From: Inia geoffrensis
Taxonomy: Eukaryota > Chordata > Mammalia > Artiodactyla > Iniidae
Assembly: GCA_036417435.1 (NCBI GenBank)
Contig: CM070912.1
Location: 20,944,055 to 21,008,054, forward strand
Direction of reading: 5' to 3'
Length of the DNA stretch: 64,000 nucleotides
Part shown: piece after piece, positions 49,701 through 59,000 of the stretch
Layout of the letters: each line of letters begins with the position of its first letter
Position numbering within the stretch: position 1 is the first letter of the stretch
Notes under the pieces: generated by a model
What the model saw: the letters and a program-made list of their open reading frames with translations, nothing else
Database searches by the model: none
What the model was told of the DNA's origin: nothing
Position numbers and translations under genes: made by a program

Positions 49701-52700
49701 CACAGAAGCAGCAGCAATAGTCTCCGTGCAGAGGAAGGAGGGAACCAGAGGTGAGGGATAGAAGGGAGATACATCTGCATGGTAGGCTCCTTGTACTGTT
49801 TGGGTTTTTTGCTTTGTGCATATACTCCCTTTAAATAAGTACTTAATAGTTATTCTATTAGATAGGGCAAGAGACAGAGACAGAGAGTGAGAGAGTGAGA
49901 CAGAGTGAGACAGAGACTGGCATAAAAAGACCCCAGGCCTGCAAACAACAGACTGTACAAGCGTGGCCAGGGGCGTCTGAGCACACTCCTCGCCCCGCCC
50001 TTGTGTTTCCATTGGGCATGACTGACTCAGGGATTGGAGTCTGCAGCCCAGATGTGCTTTCGTTGACAGGTATGAGTGTTCTCAGCACGTAGTGAGGTCA
50101 AAAAAGGTCAAAGACTCGAGGGGAGTGGCTCTCGGTAAATGAGGTGAAACGGATGGAGGTAGGATGGTCCAAATAGACCTTTGATGGCCCAATGACTTTC
50201 CAATAGTGGTTTACATGCCCCAGTGGCCTCTAGGTGTCCCAGAAAGGCATTAATCTGCTCTATTTATATTAGTGACAAATACATAGTTAGTGTCTGACCA
50301 GCACAGGTTCCATAAATGCTGACATTTGTCTCTGGAACAAGGAAGGTTCCTTCAATTCTTAGCCAAAAGGGCATCCTGTCCTTGTTCATCCATACAAAAG
50401 ATACAAAGACAGCCTTTAGTATAACTACTAGAATGACCACTGGGGTAACCATTGGAAAATACTAGACCATGCTTCCTTTTGAAACCAACACTCTTTTCCA
50501 TAAGCTGCACCTCACTGGTTATCCTTCAACAAAATCTGTCCTCCTCACCAAGCCGACGGGAATCAGAATATTCTCTTACCAGGTGCATCCCTATGGAGGT
50601 GGCCATGGCTGTCTCAATCTCTGTTCCCACATCCTCGATGAAGGGGTACTCATCCTGCCGATGGACAATCACCTTCGCCCCAGTGGAGGACACCAGGAAG
50701 GGGTTGTACTCCTCTTCGTTTATGTACAAGATGACCTGCAGCCCTGGGAGGATAAGGCAGCCTGCTGTGGTCAAAAGCCAGGGGAACGTTCCCTGGTGGT
50801 AGCCTACCTCTCCCACTGCTCTGGGAGTCTCAAAACCAAGACCCAGGCATTTCCCACAAGTGAAAGGTAGACAAGGGTGAGACTGGAAACTCCAGCCTGA
50901 CTTGTTCACTGCTCTGTCTCCAGGGCTTAGCACAAAATAGGGCTCAGAAACAGTGTCACTACTGCAGGTTTGCTAAGCATAAGGAAAACTACTACCCTGC
51001 CCAAGACACGAATCTCCATGTGGTTCTCTGAGATGGGGAGTTCTGCTGGGCACCCAAAGGGACACACAGAGCTGTGGCTGCTTAAACCCTCAGGGAGAGA
51101 CACCAGTGGTGAATCCGATCACTGGCCTAACTCCTCTCCCTGTTCCCACTCTTTTTTTTTTTTTTTCTTGTGCCTGCAGTCTAATCTGAGCCCAGCAGCC
51201 AGAGGAACCTTTTAAAATCAGGAATCAGATCAGGTCACTCCCTTGCCTGAAACTCTTTAGTGGCATTTCATTGCACACACGGGGATGCCACAGAATAAAG
51301 CCCAGAAACCTGACTGTGGCTCTCAGGGAGATGATGATGCCTCCCTCCTCATTCCACTCTCCCCTTCCATCAAGAAGCTCCAAGCAGGCTGGTCTTCTTT
51401 CTGTTTCTGCAGCACACCAAATCCATTTCCTTCTTGGGGTCCTTGGACTTGCTAGTGCCCCAAATGCTCTTCCACGGACCTTAATGTGTATTTTTCATCT
51501 TTAAATAACCCTCCTCCCAGAGGCCTTTCTGGACCTCCTTATCTGAAATAACCCCCCCATCTCAGCCCCAGCCACTCTCTCTACCCTTGCGCTGTTTTGT
51601 TTTCCTCATAGCGCTCGCTAGGATTTATAACCAGATAATATCTGTGTGCTTGTCCACTCATTTATCTGTCTCTCTGCAACAAAATGCAAGCTCCCTGAAA
51701 GCAGAGATGGCATCTGTCTTATTCACCACTGTGTCCCTAAGACTTGGAAGAGGGCCTGGCATACAGAAGACACACAATAAATATTTGGTAAACAAATGAA
51801 AGCAGGGTCTATATGAGTTGAAAGAAGAGAACTTTGAGAGTTATTCTGACTTCTTCTATTTGTAAGTAAAGGAAACAAAGCCCAGAGTGGGGAAGCGATT
51901 TGCTCAGGGTCACACAGCCCACATGCAGCAGAGCCAGGATTGTGCAGCAGTTCCCAGACTACTTCTTCCCACTGACGTGTGTGCCCTGAATTATGGTTTC
52001 TTGCAGATTCGGTAAGAACACAGAGAATACAGTAACAAAGATGAGGTGTCCAGGTGGGTTTTCCTCCATGACAAGACCTTGCCTTTCCTTGTAGGAGTAT
52101 ATCTATGTATCAAGTCATGTTCAATTTGTTTAGGACCTTTCAAGAATTCCTTTTGTAGGTAAACCAGTCCAGTCTGTTGAGTTCCTGCCTTCTCTACAAA
52201 AGTCACAGTAGTAGAGTAGTAGTAATACTAATACTGGAGGTAGTAATTATTGGTGGTGATAGTAGTAGCAGCAGCAATGGTAGTAATGGTAGTAATAGTA
52301 GTAATGACAACCACATCTAGCATTTATTGTGTGTATAGTGTGTGTTATGGACTGAATTTTGTGTCTCTCCACAGGTTGCCCCCTCCACCCTATTCATATG
52401 TTGAAGTCTTAATCCCCAATGTGATTTATTTGGAGATTCAGACTTTAGGCAGGTAATTAAGGTTAAATGAGGTCATAAGGGTGGGCCCTAATCCCATAGG
52501 ATTAGTGTTCTCATAGGAAGAGGAAGAGCCAACAAAGCTCTCTCTCTGCGCAGAAGACAGGCCATGTGTGGACACAGAGAGAAGATGGCCAACTGCAAGC
52601 CGGCAAGAGAGTCCTCACCAGAAACTGAACTTGTCAGCAACTTGACCATGGATTTCCAATCTCCAGAACTGTGAGAAAATAAATGTCTGTTGTTTAAGTC

Positions 52701-55700
52701 ACCCATCTGTAATATTTTGCTATGGCAGCCCAACCAAACGAATACAGTGTGTATCAGGTCTTATGCTAAGTGCTTTTTACATTTTGTCTTCTCAATTACC
52801 TTGTATCATCAGTACTATTATTATTCCCTCATTATAGATGAAGGGGTGTAACTTGCACTGGGTCACACAGTGAGTGGCAGAGCTGGGTTTTGGTCTGTCA
52901 TCTTAACCAAGATAAAGGTGTGTTTGCTTCCCTAATCTCCTGTTCAGCACGTCTGGATGTAAGTCCATCTGGAAGCTGCCTGCCCAGCATTACTCACTCC
53001 AGTTACAAGCTTAAACTCGAGTGGTTTCCCTGGGAGAAAAAACCCCATGGTTGTCCCTGTTGCTCTCTCAAAAGCAAAGAGGAGATGTCAAAAAGGAAAA
53101 CAGGCTCTGATAAAGAAGGAAAGAGCTGACATGGATGTTGATGGAAACACTGCAAGAAGAAAAGCTGTGCCCCAAGTTTCTGGCCAGGTGGGGAAAACCT
53201 GCAACTCTGGAGGGCCTAAAGCATCCCCAATTGTCCTGCTGCCAGCATGCTTGCCATTGGAGCACCACAGGATCTCCTTGGTGCAGATTTCCTTACCATA
53301 TTCACTGCCTCCCATGGAGGTGCTGAGGATAGTCTCATTTTGTCTATTGTTGAATGTGTAGCAGTTCCCATACATTGGATGGTGGAAACGTGTGAAGTTC
53401 CTATGGCGGGGAGAATAGAGGTCAGAAAAGGGCCGTGCTGGGAACTCCCCTCATGCACCTGAGCTGAAGTCCAAATGGGCGGTGCTAATGGGCCAGCTCT
53501 CTTTTGTGGACAGTGGATGATAGACATGACTTACTTCCCCCATCTTTCCTCTGATAGATGACAAACAAGGCCCCTCGTCCAGTTGACACATGTTGATGTA
53601 GAACAACTCTCTGCTTTCTGTTCTCCCTTTTAATCTTCTCACCTCCATCTCCTTCCTGACTTGGCATTCTTTGTGCCAATATATCTGCCCCCCATTTCCT
53701 CTACTCTTGAATTTCTCAGCCAACACTTGACTTTTTTCCATTCCAATTCCTAGCAAATGATCCCCAGAAAAGGAATCACATCATACGTGTCCTTATATTT
53801 AGAACCCAACCTTCAGGGAGACACGATTCCAATCACTCAGTTTTCGCAAGGGTCAGTATATCAACCAACATATAGAAAGGCTTAGTATTTCAAAAGAATG
53901 AAGAAAGCCCTTCAGACAAGCAGGAACACTTTAGAATGTCCCATGACTGCCCAGTCTCTACCAGGAATCTGAGTGTTATCTTAAAGGTGGAAAGTTCTGG
54001 AAGTTCACACATCTGTACATAGACCTTTCTTCCCTCCCTCTTCTTTCCCTTCCTCCTTCCTCCCTTTCTTCTTTCCTTCCTGTACTAGATCAGTGGTTCT
54101 CACTGGTATGTGTGATGGTAATATACAAGGTTATATGTCCACCATCAACTACTGTGTTTCTGTGAGTAATTTAATGAATTTAAGGATATCTTGACTCTAC
54201 ACCATCTCCACCTTCCTCACTGACTCTAGAGCTGAGCTCCTGTATAAGTCGTTTTCCAAAAGTCAGGGTCAGTGAGAAGAGCACCTGTTGCTCCCAAGAC
54301 CTCTAGCTGAGCTTCAGGTGCACGCAAGGAGCCCAGCACTCAGAGCCGCTGGTCCTTGGAGCTGAGAGAGCAGCCTTCCTCTACTGACCTGGCATCACAG
54401 GACTCCCCATCAAAGAAGCAGGTGACCAGCAGCTCCTCAGCAGAGTAGCTCATGTTGATTTTCTTCTCCAGAGACACCTGTGCCATGATGTTCATGTAGT
54501 GCAGCTTGTACCACTCCCGGATGGCATTAACCCCCGAGCTGAAGGTGTAGACTGCACAGCTGGATGTGTCATTTGAACACTGTGAATAGGAGGAGACACC
54601 AGGATGAAACTATCAGCCCTACCAGTGGCCTTCAGAAGGACTGTAAGGAACTGAAACTCTAGATCAAACACTCAGGGGAACAGGAGGGATATCTGGGGCA
54701 AGGATGGGCTTCTTCTCACTTCTGAGGCCTGGGACACATCATCCTCAAGCCTCAAGGACCAAGAAGGGGCTGAGTAAGGAAGGACACAGAGCCTCACTCT
54801 CATGACTCCCTGCCGAGCGAGAAGCAAAATCATCTTCTTCAGGGTCCCCAGACATCCAGGCTTTGACTGATTATGGCTCCTGAGTTCCCACCCAACTCTC
54901 ACCATTTCTTATTGGGTCAACAGTCTAGAAATCAAGATTCTAGCCCAGGCTCTGCCACGATCTCTCTGCAGAATCTTGGGCAAGGCATTACCTATCCATT
55001 ATTTCACCTACAAAATGTTGACCAAAATACCATCCTTCCCCACCTCACATGGTAGTTGGGAGGACGAGCATTTAAAATACATAATGAGAGTTTTATAGGG
55101 AAACTGTGGTACGTTCCAGATGTTCTCATCACACAGGACTTGAAAACTCTCCTAAAAGATGGACACCAGGGCTTCCCTGGTGGCGCAGTGCTTGAGAGTC
55201 CGCCTGCCGACGCAGGGGACGTGGGTTCGTGCTCCGGTCCGGGAAGATCCCACATGCCGTGGAGCGGCTGGGCCCGTGAGCCATGGTCGCTGAGCCTGCG
55301 CGTCCGGAGCCTGTGCTCCGCAACAGGAGAGGTCACAACAGTGAGAGGCCCGCGTACCGCAAAAAAAAAAAAAAAAAAAAAAAAAAAATAATAATGGACA
55401 CCAAAGGATGGATTTTGGTATCAAGGATACCTTTATCTTATACAAGGACCCAGGAAGACTTCAAAAAGGCTCAGTGATTTAGAGAAAGGGCCATTTTTCC
55501 CCAGGATTTGAAACTGGAGCCATGAGGTCTCACAATCAGCAAGCGAGACTGTAAAGTGGAGGTAGTTCTCATCTTGCAGAGGTGGCTGAGGCACAGAGAG
55601 GAGGGTGATGGCTGAGTTTGGCCAGGAAGACAACGGAATTCATTTCTGGCGAATGGCTACTTCTTGAGTCCCTCAAATGGGACCAAGAAGGAGAGATGAG

Positions 55701-57449
55701 GAGTCAGGCTTTAGCGCCTCAGGAAGGCAAGTGCTGCTGGGAACACTGTGTTTCTGCTGCTCATTTTCTATTTTCTTCCTTCTGGTGTCTGCACCCCAAT
55801 TTGGCTTTGGTAGAATTTCCTTCCACCCTTTGGATACAGTCAGCTGAGACTGTCCATCAAGATGTCCTACCCTATGTGAGCCATCAGCTGACCCAAACTT
55901 GGCCAATCAGATAGTCCCCAGATGGGATCTGAATCCATCTTTATGGTTGGATTAACAAAAAGACTGAAAACAGTTGAAGCTTATTTAATCCAGTAGCAGT
56001 ACCTGAAACGACTTTGCATCATTTCTTGCCACCGGGATCGCTGGATCTTCCCGAATTTCTGTCCTTCAAGAGGCCTCCATGAGCTACTGGTTACCTTCTA
56101 AGATATTTTTATCTTAAGATTGCCTGAACCAGTTTCAATTGCTTGCAGCTGATTCACCCTAACTGAGTGTGTTTCTTCCTGTGGGACTATAGGGCTAACG
56201 GCATAGGAGAAACCTCCCTGGACACACTATCCCATCCCATTCCCCGAAACCGTGAGGATGTGCATCTTACCAGCTGGAATCCTACCACGTCCTTGGATTC
56301 ATAGACATGCATGACGTCTGATGCCTTGTGAATGATTCTGCCACTGACTTTCCGCTTCCGTCCTGTGCGGAAGTCCCTCGCCTTGCTTGTCTCACCCTTA
56401 TCGAAGGCCAGCAGTGGGATCAGGTTGAGGAATTTCGACCCTGTGCCCTCCCTGGCCAAACTCCAGGACTCTGCCTCTCGGCGTTTCCGAGATGTAATCT
56501 CTGAAAAGCCAAACAGGGTCTTCAAGTTCCCTCTGGTCTCCTGTTCCAACTCAGCTAGAAGGTCCCGCACAGCACTGTACCTGTCAAGGTGGGAAGGGGG
56601 AGTCAGGGATGGAAAACCCCTCTGGCAGAAAGCTGGCACTACCCCATGCTGCTTTCCATCGATGTGCGTCAGCCTGTGCCCATCACCCCAGAGCACTTGG
56701 CCAAGAAAACCAGGCCTTTTATAATTTTCCCCCTCCAATGTGACCACTGGCTCAAGTAAATGGGGCAGGCTCCCCTATGACCCTTGTGTGGCTTTCTGTG
56801 GTTTCACCTTTGCCACCACTGTCTGCTTGCTCTCAGGGTGTGTTGACGAGTTTGTCCCAACCAGCATTTCTGGAGTGGTGACTGTCAGGTGCCTCCCATA
56901 AACCAGCCACGGTGAAGACAAGTAAATAACTGCTAACCAGGAGTCTACCCAGGGGGAAGGCTCTGTCTCTACCCAGCATACTTGCTCCTGCCCATGGGCT
57001 CTCCTCGAATCAATGCTGGGAGGGAAGGGGTATAACTGTTACCTTGACAGCCCCCAAGGACACAGAAGCATGATCTGGGGGTTGACTACATGACTACAAC
57101 ACCATCTTTTAATTTTCACAATACCAAATGGTCCTGGCCTCCCTCTTAACTCTCCCCACTCTCTCTCTCCCTTGCGAGGGGCACAGGCCACACAGCATAG
57201 TGACTGAGCGTATAAACTCCAGAGCCAAACTACCTGGGTTCCAGTTCCCCATTCTGGTTCTGGATGTGTGACCCTGGACAAGCCGTTTAGCCTTTCTGTG
57301 TCTCAGTTTCCCCACCTGTAAAATGGGGTTACTGGCAAGTCAATGAGTTTATTCTATCTCTCTATCTATCTCTCTATCTATCTATCTATCTATCTATCCA
57401 TCCATCCATGTATCTCTGTGTGCATGTATGTACATACGTATGGTCACTG

Positions 57450-57483
<34 letters not shown>

Positions 57484-59000
57484 CGGTATGCGGGCCCCTC
57501 ACTGTTGTGGCCTCTCCCGTTGCGGAGCACAGGCTCCGGACGCGCAGGCTCAGCGGCCATGGCTCACGGACCCAGCCGCTCCGCGGCATGTGGGATCTTC
57601 CCAGACCGGGGCACGAACCCGTGTCCCCTGCATCGGCAGGCGGACTCTCAACCACTGCGCCACCAGGGAAGCCCTATTAATTTTATTAGTGTAATTATAC
57701 TTGTTAATATTTCAATCCTCTACTACAACATCAGCCACACTAGGACAAAGTCTGTGTTTGGGTCATTCACTTCCATGCTCCAGAATCTAGCACAGTGAAT
57801 GACAATTTGTAGATGCTGAGTAAAAGATTATGGAACAATGGATGAAAGGAAGAAAGGAGGGGGGTGGGAAGGAGGGAGGGTGAGGTAAAGGGAGGAAAGG
57901 AGGGAGGGAGGGATGGAGGAAGGAAGGAAGGGAGAAAGAAAGAAAGACAGACTTTGAGGTGGAGGATGAGTTTAGACCTGATTTTGATGTTGAGGTTTGC
58001 CATCAACTCATTGATGACTCTGGGCAAGAGAGTCGCCCCCGCTCTTCCCTTCTCCCCACCCTCACACCTGCTCTGACAAATTCTGCCAGATTCCGATGTG
58101 CCTCACAGATCAGTTTTCAATAATCCTGAGAAGCATTCCAGTGACCCATTCAGAACAGGTCCTGCAGCAGACAATTGGGCAGTACCAAGGGCTGATCCTG
58201 CCCAGAGCCCCGTGATCTCAATTAGTGGGGCTGGGTTCGCTCAGATGAGCTGAGATGCTTCTGGAAGTCACCTAGGTGTCACGTCTGAGTCAGCCTCCCG
58301 CTCACATTCAGGGGAGAGTGAGGGTGTGAGCTTGGAGAGCTCAGGGGAAATGGCTAAGCTGGGCTGTGTGTGTGTGTGTGTGTGTGTGTGTATCTCCAGG
58401 GTAGGAGGAATGCTAGCTCATTCCAGGCTCAACCACCAAGCAAAAGTGATCCTTGCAGCCTCCCTCTCTTGCCTTCCTTGAGCTAGCCCATCCTCAGAAG
58501 TAGCTGATGGACTGAAACCTTGGTACAGATTTCAAACCTGGGAGAGGGCAGTTTCCCAACACTGGCAATGAATTCAAATTTCTAAGAAGCATGATTGCAG
58601 GCTGGAGTGTGTCACCTTTGGGAGGGGCATTGGCACCTGGAGGGGGCGTGACCCCCCGCCCTGTCCCTGCTCCTGACCCTCACCTGTAAGGATTGATGTT
58701 GCAGATGGTGACAGCAGGAAAATCCAGCTTCTGGAAGTGGACTTTGATGGAGACAGAGACGGTGTAGAAGGATGAGATGAGGAGGGCACACTGCCAGAAA
58801 ATGAGGGCCACGGCTGTCAGCGTGAACAGAATCCAGAGCAGGCGCCGGAGGCGGCCACGGGATACCACGATGCGGCGGCAGCCGTGGGTGTTGGTGTTCA
58901 GACAGTACCACCGCATCAGCTCTTTGATGGTAGGTGCCTGAGGTCCCCTCACGGGCAGATTCTTCTTGATTTTGGCTTTGATCTTCTCTCCGGCAGCCAT
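37356..59000 (-). CDS. SCNN1G: SCNN1G, epithelial sodium channel gamma subunit (12 coding exons)
   Basis: Gamma subunit of the amiloride-sensitive ENaC heterotrimer, which takes up sodium across the apical membrane of kidney collecting duct, colon and airway epithelium under aldosterone control. Coding exons 2-13, read from 59000 downward, have phases that fit at every junction. They give 1956 nt, 651 residues (human 649). Visible features: cytosolic HG gating motif (39-40), first membrane segment about 55-76, FPAVTICN after it, furin-type RKRR (137-140), prostasin-type RKRK (180-183), cysteine-rich extracellular loop, S-C-S selectivity filter (542-544) in the second membrane segment, and PPPRY PY motif (625-629) for Nedd4-2-type ubiquitin ligases. 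All introns are GT-AG. Relative to remembered human sequence there is a two-residue gain before the furin site, one gained residue near 198 and one lost in exon 11. In human, SCNN1B lies downstream on the same strand; here it would be off the left edge. Confidence 0.98.
38028..38103 (-). CDS. SCNN1G: SCNN1G exon 12
   Basis: 76 bp encoding residues 500(part)-525: TDLAKLLIFYKDLNQRSIV then ESPANS. Acceptor TTTACAG, donor GTGAGT. This is the extracellular wrist just before the second membrane segment. Confidence 0.97.
38104..39475 (-). other. SCNN1G: SCNN1G intron 11, with L2/MIR and a hAT-like relic
   Basis: MIR/L2-like block at about 38480-38740 (CTTATTTAATTCTCACAACA). An ancient DNA-transposon-like repeat lies at about 38930-39300 (TGGGTCATGACCAGTACC, TGGGTCGTGGTCAAAAAGTT). 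An L2 tail ends in a (GAAT)n run at 39364-39396. Confidence 0.6.
39476..39534 (-). CDS. SCNN1G: SCNN1G exon 11
   Basis: 59 bp, residues 481-500(part): KWLLSVLTWDQGQIKRKLNK. Acceptor CCACCACAG, donor GTAAGT. Human has GRQVNKKLNK at the end as I recall it, so this exon is one codon shorter without breaking frame. Confidence 0.96.
39723..39780 (-). CDS. SCNN1G: SCNN1G exon 10
   Basis: 58 bp, residues 461(part)-480: FKEWTLTTSLAQWPSEVSE. Acceptor CCACGTAG, donor GTGAGT. The flanking introns are only 83 and 188 bp. Confidence 0.97.
39864..39942 (-). CDS. SCNN1G: SCNN1G exon 9
   Basis: 79 bp, residues 435(part)-461(part): YCYYELHQAFVWGELGCQSV then CKEAC. Acceptor CCCTCAG, donor GTGAGT. It carries conserved cysteines of the extracellular domain. 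Confidence 0.97.
39943..40516 (-). other. SCNN1G: SCNN1G intron 8, with a MIR
   Basis: MIR at about 40105-40330 (plus sense: TGCTCCCTGGCTGTGTGACC, CTGAGCCTCAGTTACCTGTT). Confidence 0.7.
40517..40634 (-). CDS. SCNN1G: SCNN1G exon 8
   Basis: 118 bp, residues 396-435(part). Begins ICLHSCFQAKMVEKCGCAQF and contains YCNYRQHPNW. Acceptor TTGTCTTTCAG, donor GTGAGT. It is cysteine-rich, as in all ENaC/degenerin proteins. Confidence 0.97.
40635..42185 (-). other. SCNN1G: SCNN1G intron 7, with a MIR
   Basis: A MIR SINE at about 41030-41235 (plus sense: CTCCCAGCTGTGTGACCTCA, GGCAAGTTACTTAATCTCTC). 41250-42185 is unassigned, unique-looking. Confidence 0.6.
42186..42284 (-). CDS. SCNN1G: SCNN1G exon 7
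   Basis: 99 bp, residues 363-395: TESFKLSEPYSQCTEDWSDV then LITNIYNATYSLQ. Acceptor GTGATTACAG, donor GTACAG. The IYNAT motif creates an N-glycosylation sequon (N389) that I do not recall in human, which has NAA here. Confidence 0.97.
42370..42960 (-). repeat. Antisense L2 in intron 6
   Basis: Tail (AACAGGTATTTATTGAGCAC, plus sense, MIR/L2-like) followed by AACTGGGTAGAGACTAGAGG and GTTTGGATTTGGTTTTCGGA, which fit antisense L2. Confidence 0.5.
43298..43336. repeat. (TG)n microsatellite
   Basis: Near-pure TG run broken once by a GG step, in SCNN1G intron 6. Confidence 0.9.
43575..43635. promoter_or_regulatory. Cluster of palindromes, candidate regulatory element in intron 6
   Basis: AATTAATT-GCA-AATTAATT (575-593) abuts TTTGCCC-TCCG-GGGCAAA (592-609). 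A TTTAAA-ACG-TTTAAA dyad follows. The GCCCTCCGGGGC core fits the AP-2 consensus type and the AATTAATT arms fit homeodomain sites. The function is inference. Confidence 0.35.
43636..45180. other. Intron 6 continued, no gene; GATA/TG microsatellite at about 44565-44720
   Basis: GTGTATGTGTGTGTGAGAGTG followed by GATAGATAGGTAGATAGG. Other sequence is unassigned. A/T-rich at 44890-45010. Confidence 0.5.
45181..45370 (+). repeat. L1 fragment
   Basis: GACTATGTAAACATCTGATG and AAGTCGCATAATGAAAACTA are L1-like, diverged. Confidence 0.5.
45480..45715 (+). repeat. MIR-like element
   Basis: GTACCCAATACATGCCAAGC, CATTTTACAGATGAGGTAAC, AAGCTGGGGTTTGGACCCCA. Confidence 0.65.
45764..46100 (+). mobile_element. 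CHR-type SINE in intron 6
   Basis: Head TTTCCCTGGTGGCTCACTGG with an internally expanded body (repeated CCACAACTACTGA-like units). The 13-bp duplication AAAAATGTACAGT is at 45751-45763 and 46101-46113. Its orientation is opposite to the gene. Confidence 0.95.
46150..47400 (+). repeat. Long L2 LINE fragment
   Basis: Follows the L2 ORF2 C-terminal and 3' order: CATCTACTGGCAGGATG, CCAAACTGAAGTGGTTATTT, CTCCCCCAAACCTACCC, then AATCCTTTCCGCGACCCCTT. The tail near 47350 reads TGCCTCAGTGAATGAA. Broken frames throughout. Confidence 0.7.
47401..47920. other. Intron 6, unassigned
   Basis: A/T-rich start, then unique-looking DNA with no recognised element. Confidence 0.4.
47921..48043 (+). mobile_element. 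Short CHR-type SINE in intron 6
   Basis: GGACTTCCCTGGTGGTCCAG to a pure A-run. The flanks TAGTAAGCTAAAG and TAGTAACTTAAAG are a target duplication with two differences. Confidence 0.92.
48205..48605 (+). repeat. L2 LINE 3' end
   Basis: TACCACTTTCTCAGGAAAGG, AGACCCTAAGTTCTAAAAGG, AGCATCTGGCACACAGGATG, TTGTTGAATGAGTAGATGAT. Confidence 0.8.
48725..48900. repeat. MER20-like DNA transposon relic
   Basis: GACCACTGGAGTTTGGTAAA, ACGTTGATTCAGTAGATCTG, and an ACTGCGCTGG end. Confidence 0.55.
49056..49278 (+). mobile_element. Young CHR SINE in intron 6
   Basis: Young subfamily (TTCCCTGGTGGCGCAGTGGT, GTTCGTGCCCCGGACCGGGA). The 14-bp duplication AAAAATTATAATAG is at 49042-49055 and 49279-49292. The tail is an AAAC-rich simple repeat. 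Confidence 0.96.
49300..49860 (+). repeat. Old L1 / HAL1-like fragment
   Basis: GACAGATTAGCAAAGATTAA, GGAAACAATCTCAAGCCTAT, ACAATGGACTATTACGGGTC. Diverged. Confidence 0.55.
49862..49918. repeat. Imperfect (GA)n purine run
   Basis: GAGACAGAGACAGAGAGTGA-type repeats in intron 6. Confidence 0.8.
49919..50579 (-). other. SCNN1G: End of intron 6 next to exon 6, unassigned
   Basis: No repeat family recognised. No exon signal apart from the exon 6 donor. Confidence 0.45.
50580..50743 (-). CDS. SCNN1G: SCNN1G exon 6
   Basis: 164 bp, residues 308(part)-362. Begins LQVILYINEEEYNPFLVSST and ends ATSIGMHL. Acceptor CCTCCCAG, donor GTAAGA. A 12-bp palindrome GGGAACGTTCCC lies 39 bases upstream of the acceptor. 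Confidence 0.97.
50744..53296 (-). other. SCNN1G: SCNN1G intron 5, with L2, MLT1 LTR and MIR
   Basis: L2 sense at about 51180-51795 (GATCAGGTCACTCCCTTGCC, GCCTGGCATACAGAAGACAC). A MIR-like piece at 51840-51950. A (TAG)n run at 52200-52315, then the LTR described separately and a MIR-like block at 52745-52905. No extra exon is supported. Confidence 0.65.
52335..52745 (+). repeat. MLT1-type MaLR solo LTR
   Basis: TGTTATGGACTGAATTTTGT, TTCATATGTTGAAGTCTTAA, AGGGTGGGCCCTAATCCCAT, CTGTTGTTTAAGTCACCCAT, AACCAAACGAATACAG: a full MLT1 pattern. Confidence 0.85.
53297..53400 (-). CDS. SCNN1G: SCNN1G exon 5
   Basis: 104 bp, residues 273(part)-308(part). NFTRFHHPMYGNCYTFNN then RQNETILSTSMGGSEYG. It has sequons N274 and N294. 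Acceptor CCGCCATAG, donor GTAAGG. Confidence 0.97.
53401..54388 (-). other. SCNN1G: SCNN1G intron 4
   Basis: A (CTTC)n pyrimidine run at about 54025-54080. The rest is unassigned. Confidence 0.55.
54389..54579 (-). CDS. SCNN1G: SCNN1G exon 4
   Basis: 191 bp, residues 210-273(part). Begins CSNDTSSCAVYTFSSGVNAI and contains YMNIMAQVSLEKKINMSYSA. Sequons N212 and N251. Acceptor CCTATTCACAG, donor GTCAGT. Confidence 0.97.
54580..56270 (-). other. SCNN1G: SCNN1G intron 3
   Basis: Holds the young SINE at 55169-55393. Other parts are unassigned and show no exon features. Confidence 0.6.
55169..55393 (+). mobile_element. Young CHR SINE in intron 3, antisense to the gene
   Basis: GCTTCCCTGGTGGCGCAGTG, full tRNA-like head, and an A-run of about 29. 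The duplication ATGGACACCA is at 55159-55168 and 55394-55403. Its body is about 93 percent identical by eye to the inverted copy at 57461. Confidence 0.96.
56271..56580 (-). CDS. SCNN1G: SCNN1G exon 3 (protease-activation tract)
   Basis: 310 bp, residues 106(part)-209. It encodes the region that proteases cut to activate the channel: SRKRREAESW with furin-type RKRR at 137-140, and GRKRKVSGRI with prostasin-type RKRK at 180-183. The tract between them is 43 residues. FGFSEITSRKRR is two residues longer than the human GFPESRKRR I remember. Acceptor CCTTGACAG, donor GTAAGA. Skipping this exon would shift the frame. Confidence 0.97.
57461..57674 (-). mobile_element. Young CHR SINE in intron 2, sense to the gene
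   Basis: T-run, then GGCCTCTCCCGTTGCGGAGC and the reverse head CACCAGGGAAGCCC. The duplication TATTAATTTT is at 57451-57460 and 57675-57684. Confidence 0.96.
57842..57950. repeat. Polypurine tract (GGAA/GGGA)n
   Basis: About 105 bases almost without pyrimidines on the plus strand. Such tracts can form triplex structures. Confidence 0.85.

Larger units (their letters stand above)
56581..58683 (-). other. SCNN1G: SCNN1G intron 2, with MIR, microsatellites and a young SINE
   Basis: MIR at about 57190-57335 (antisense to the gene). (TCTA)n at about 57352-57412, SINE at 57461-57674, purine tract at about 57842-57950 (GGAA/GGGA units) and (TG)n at 58364-58391. Confidence 0.75.
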
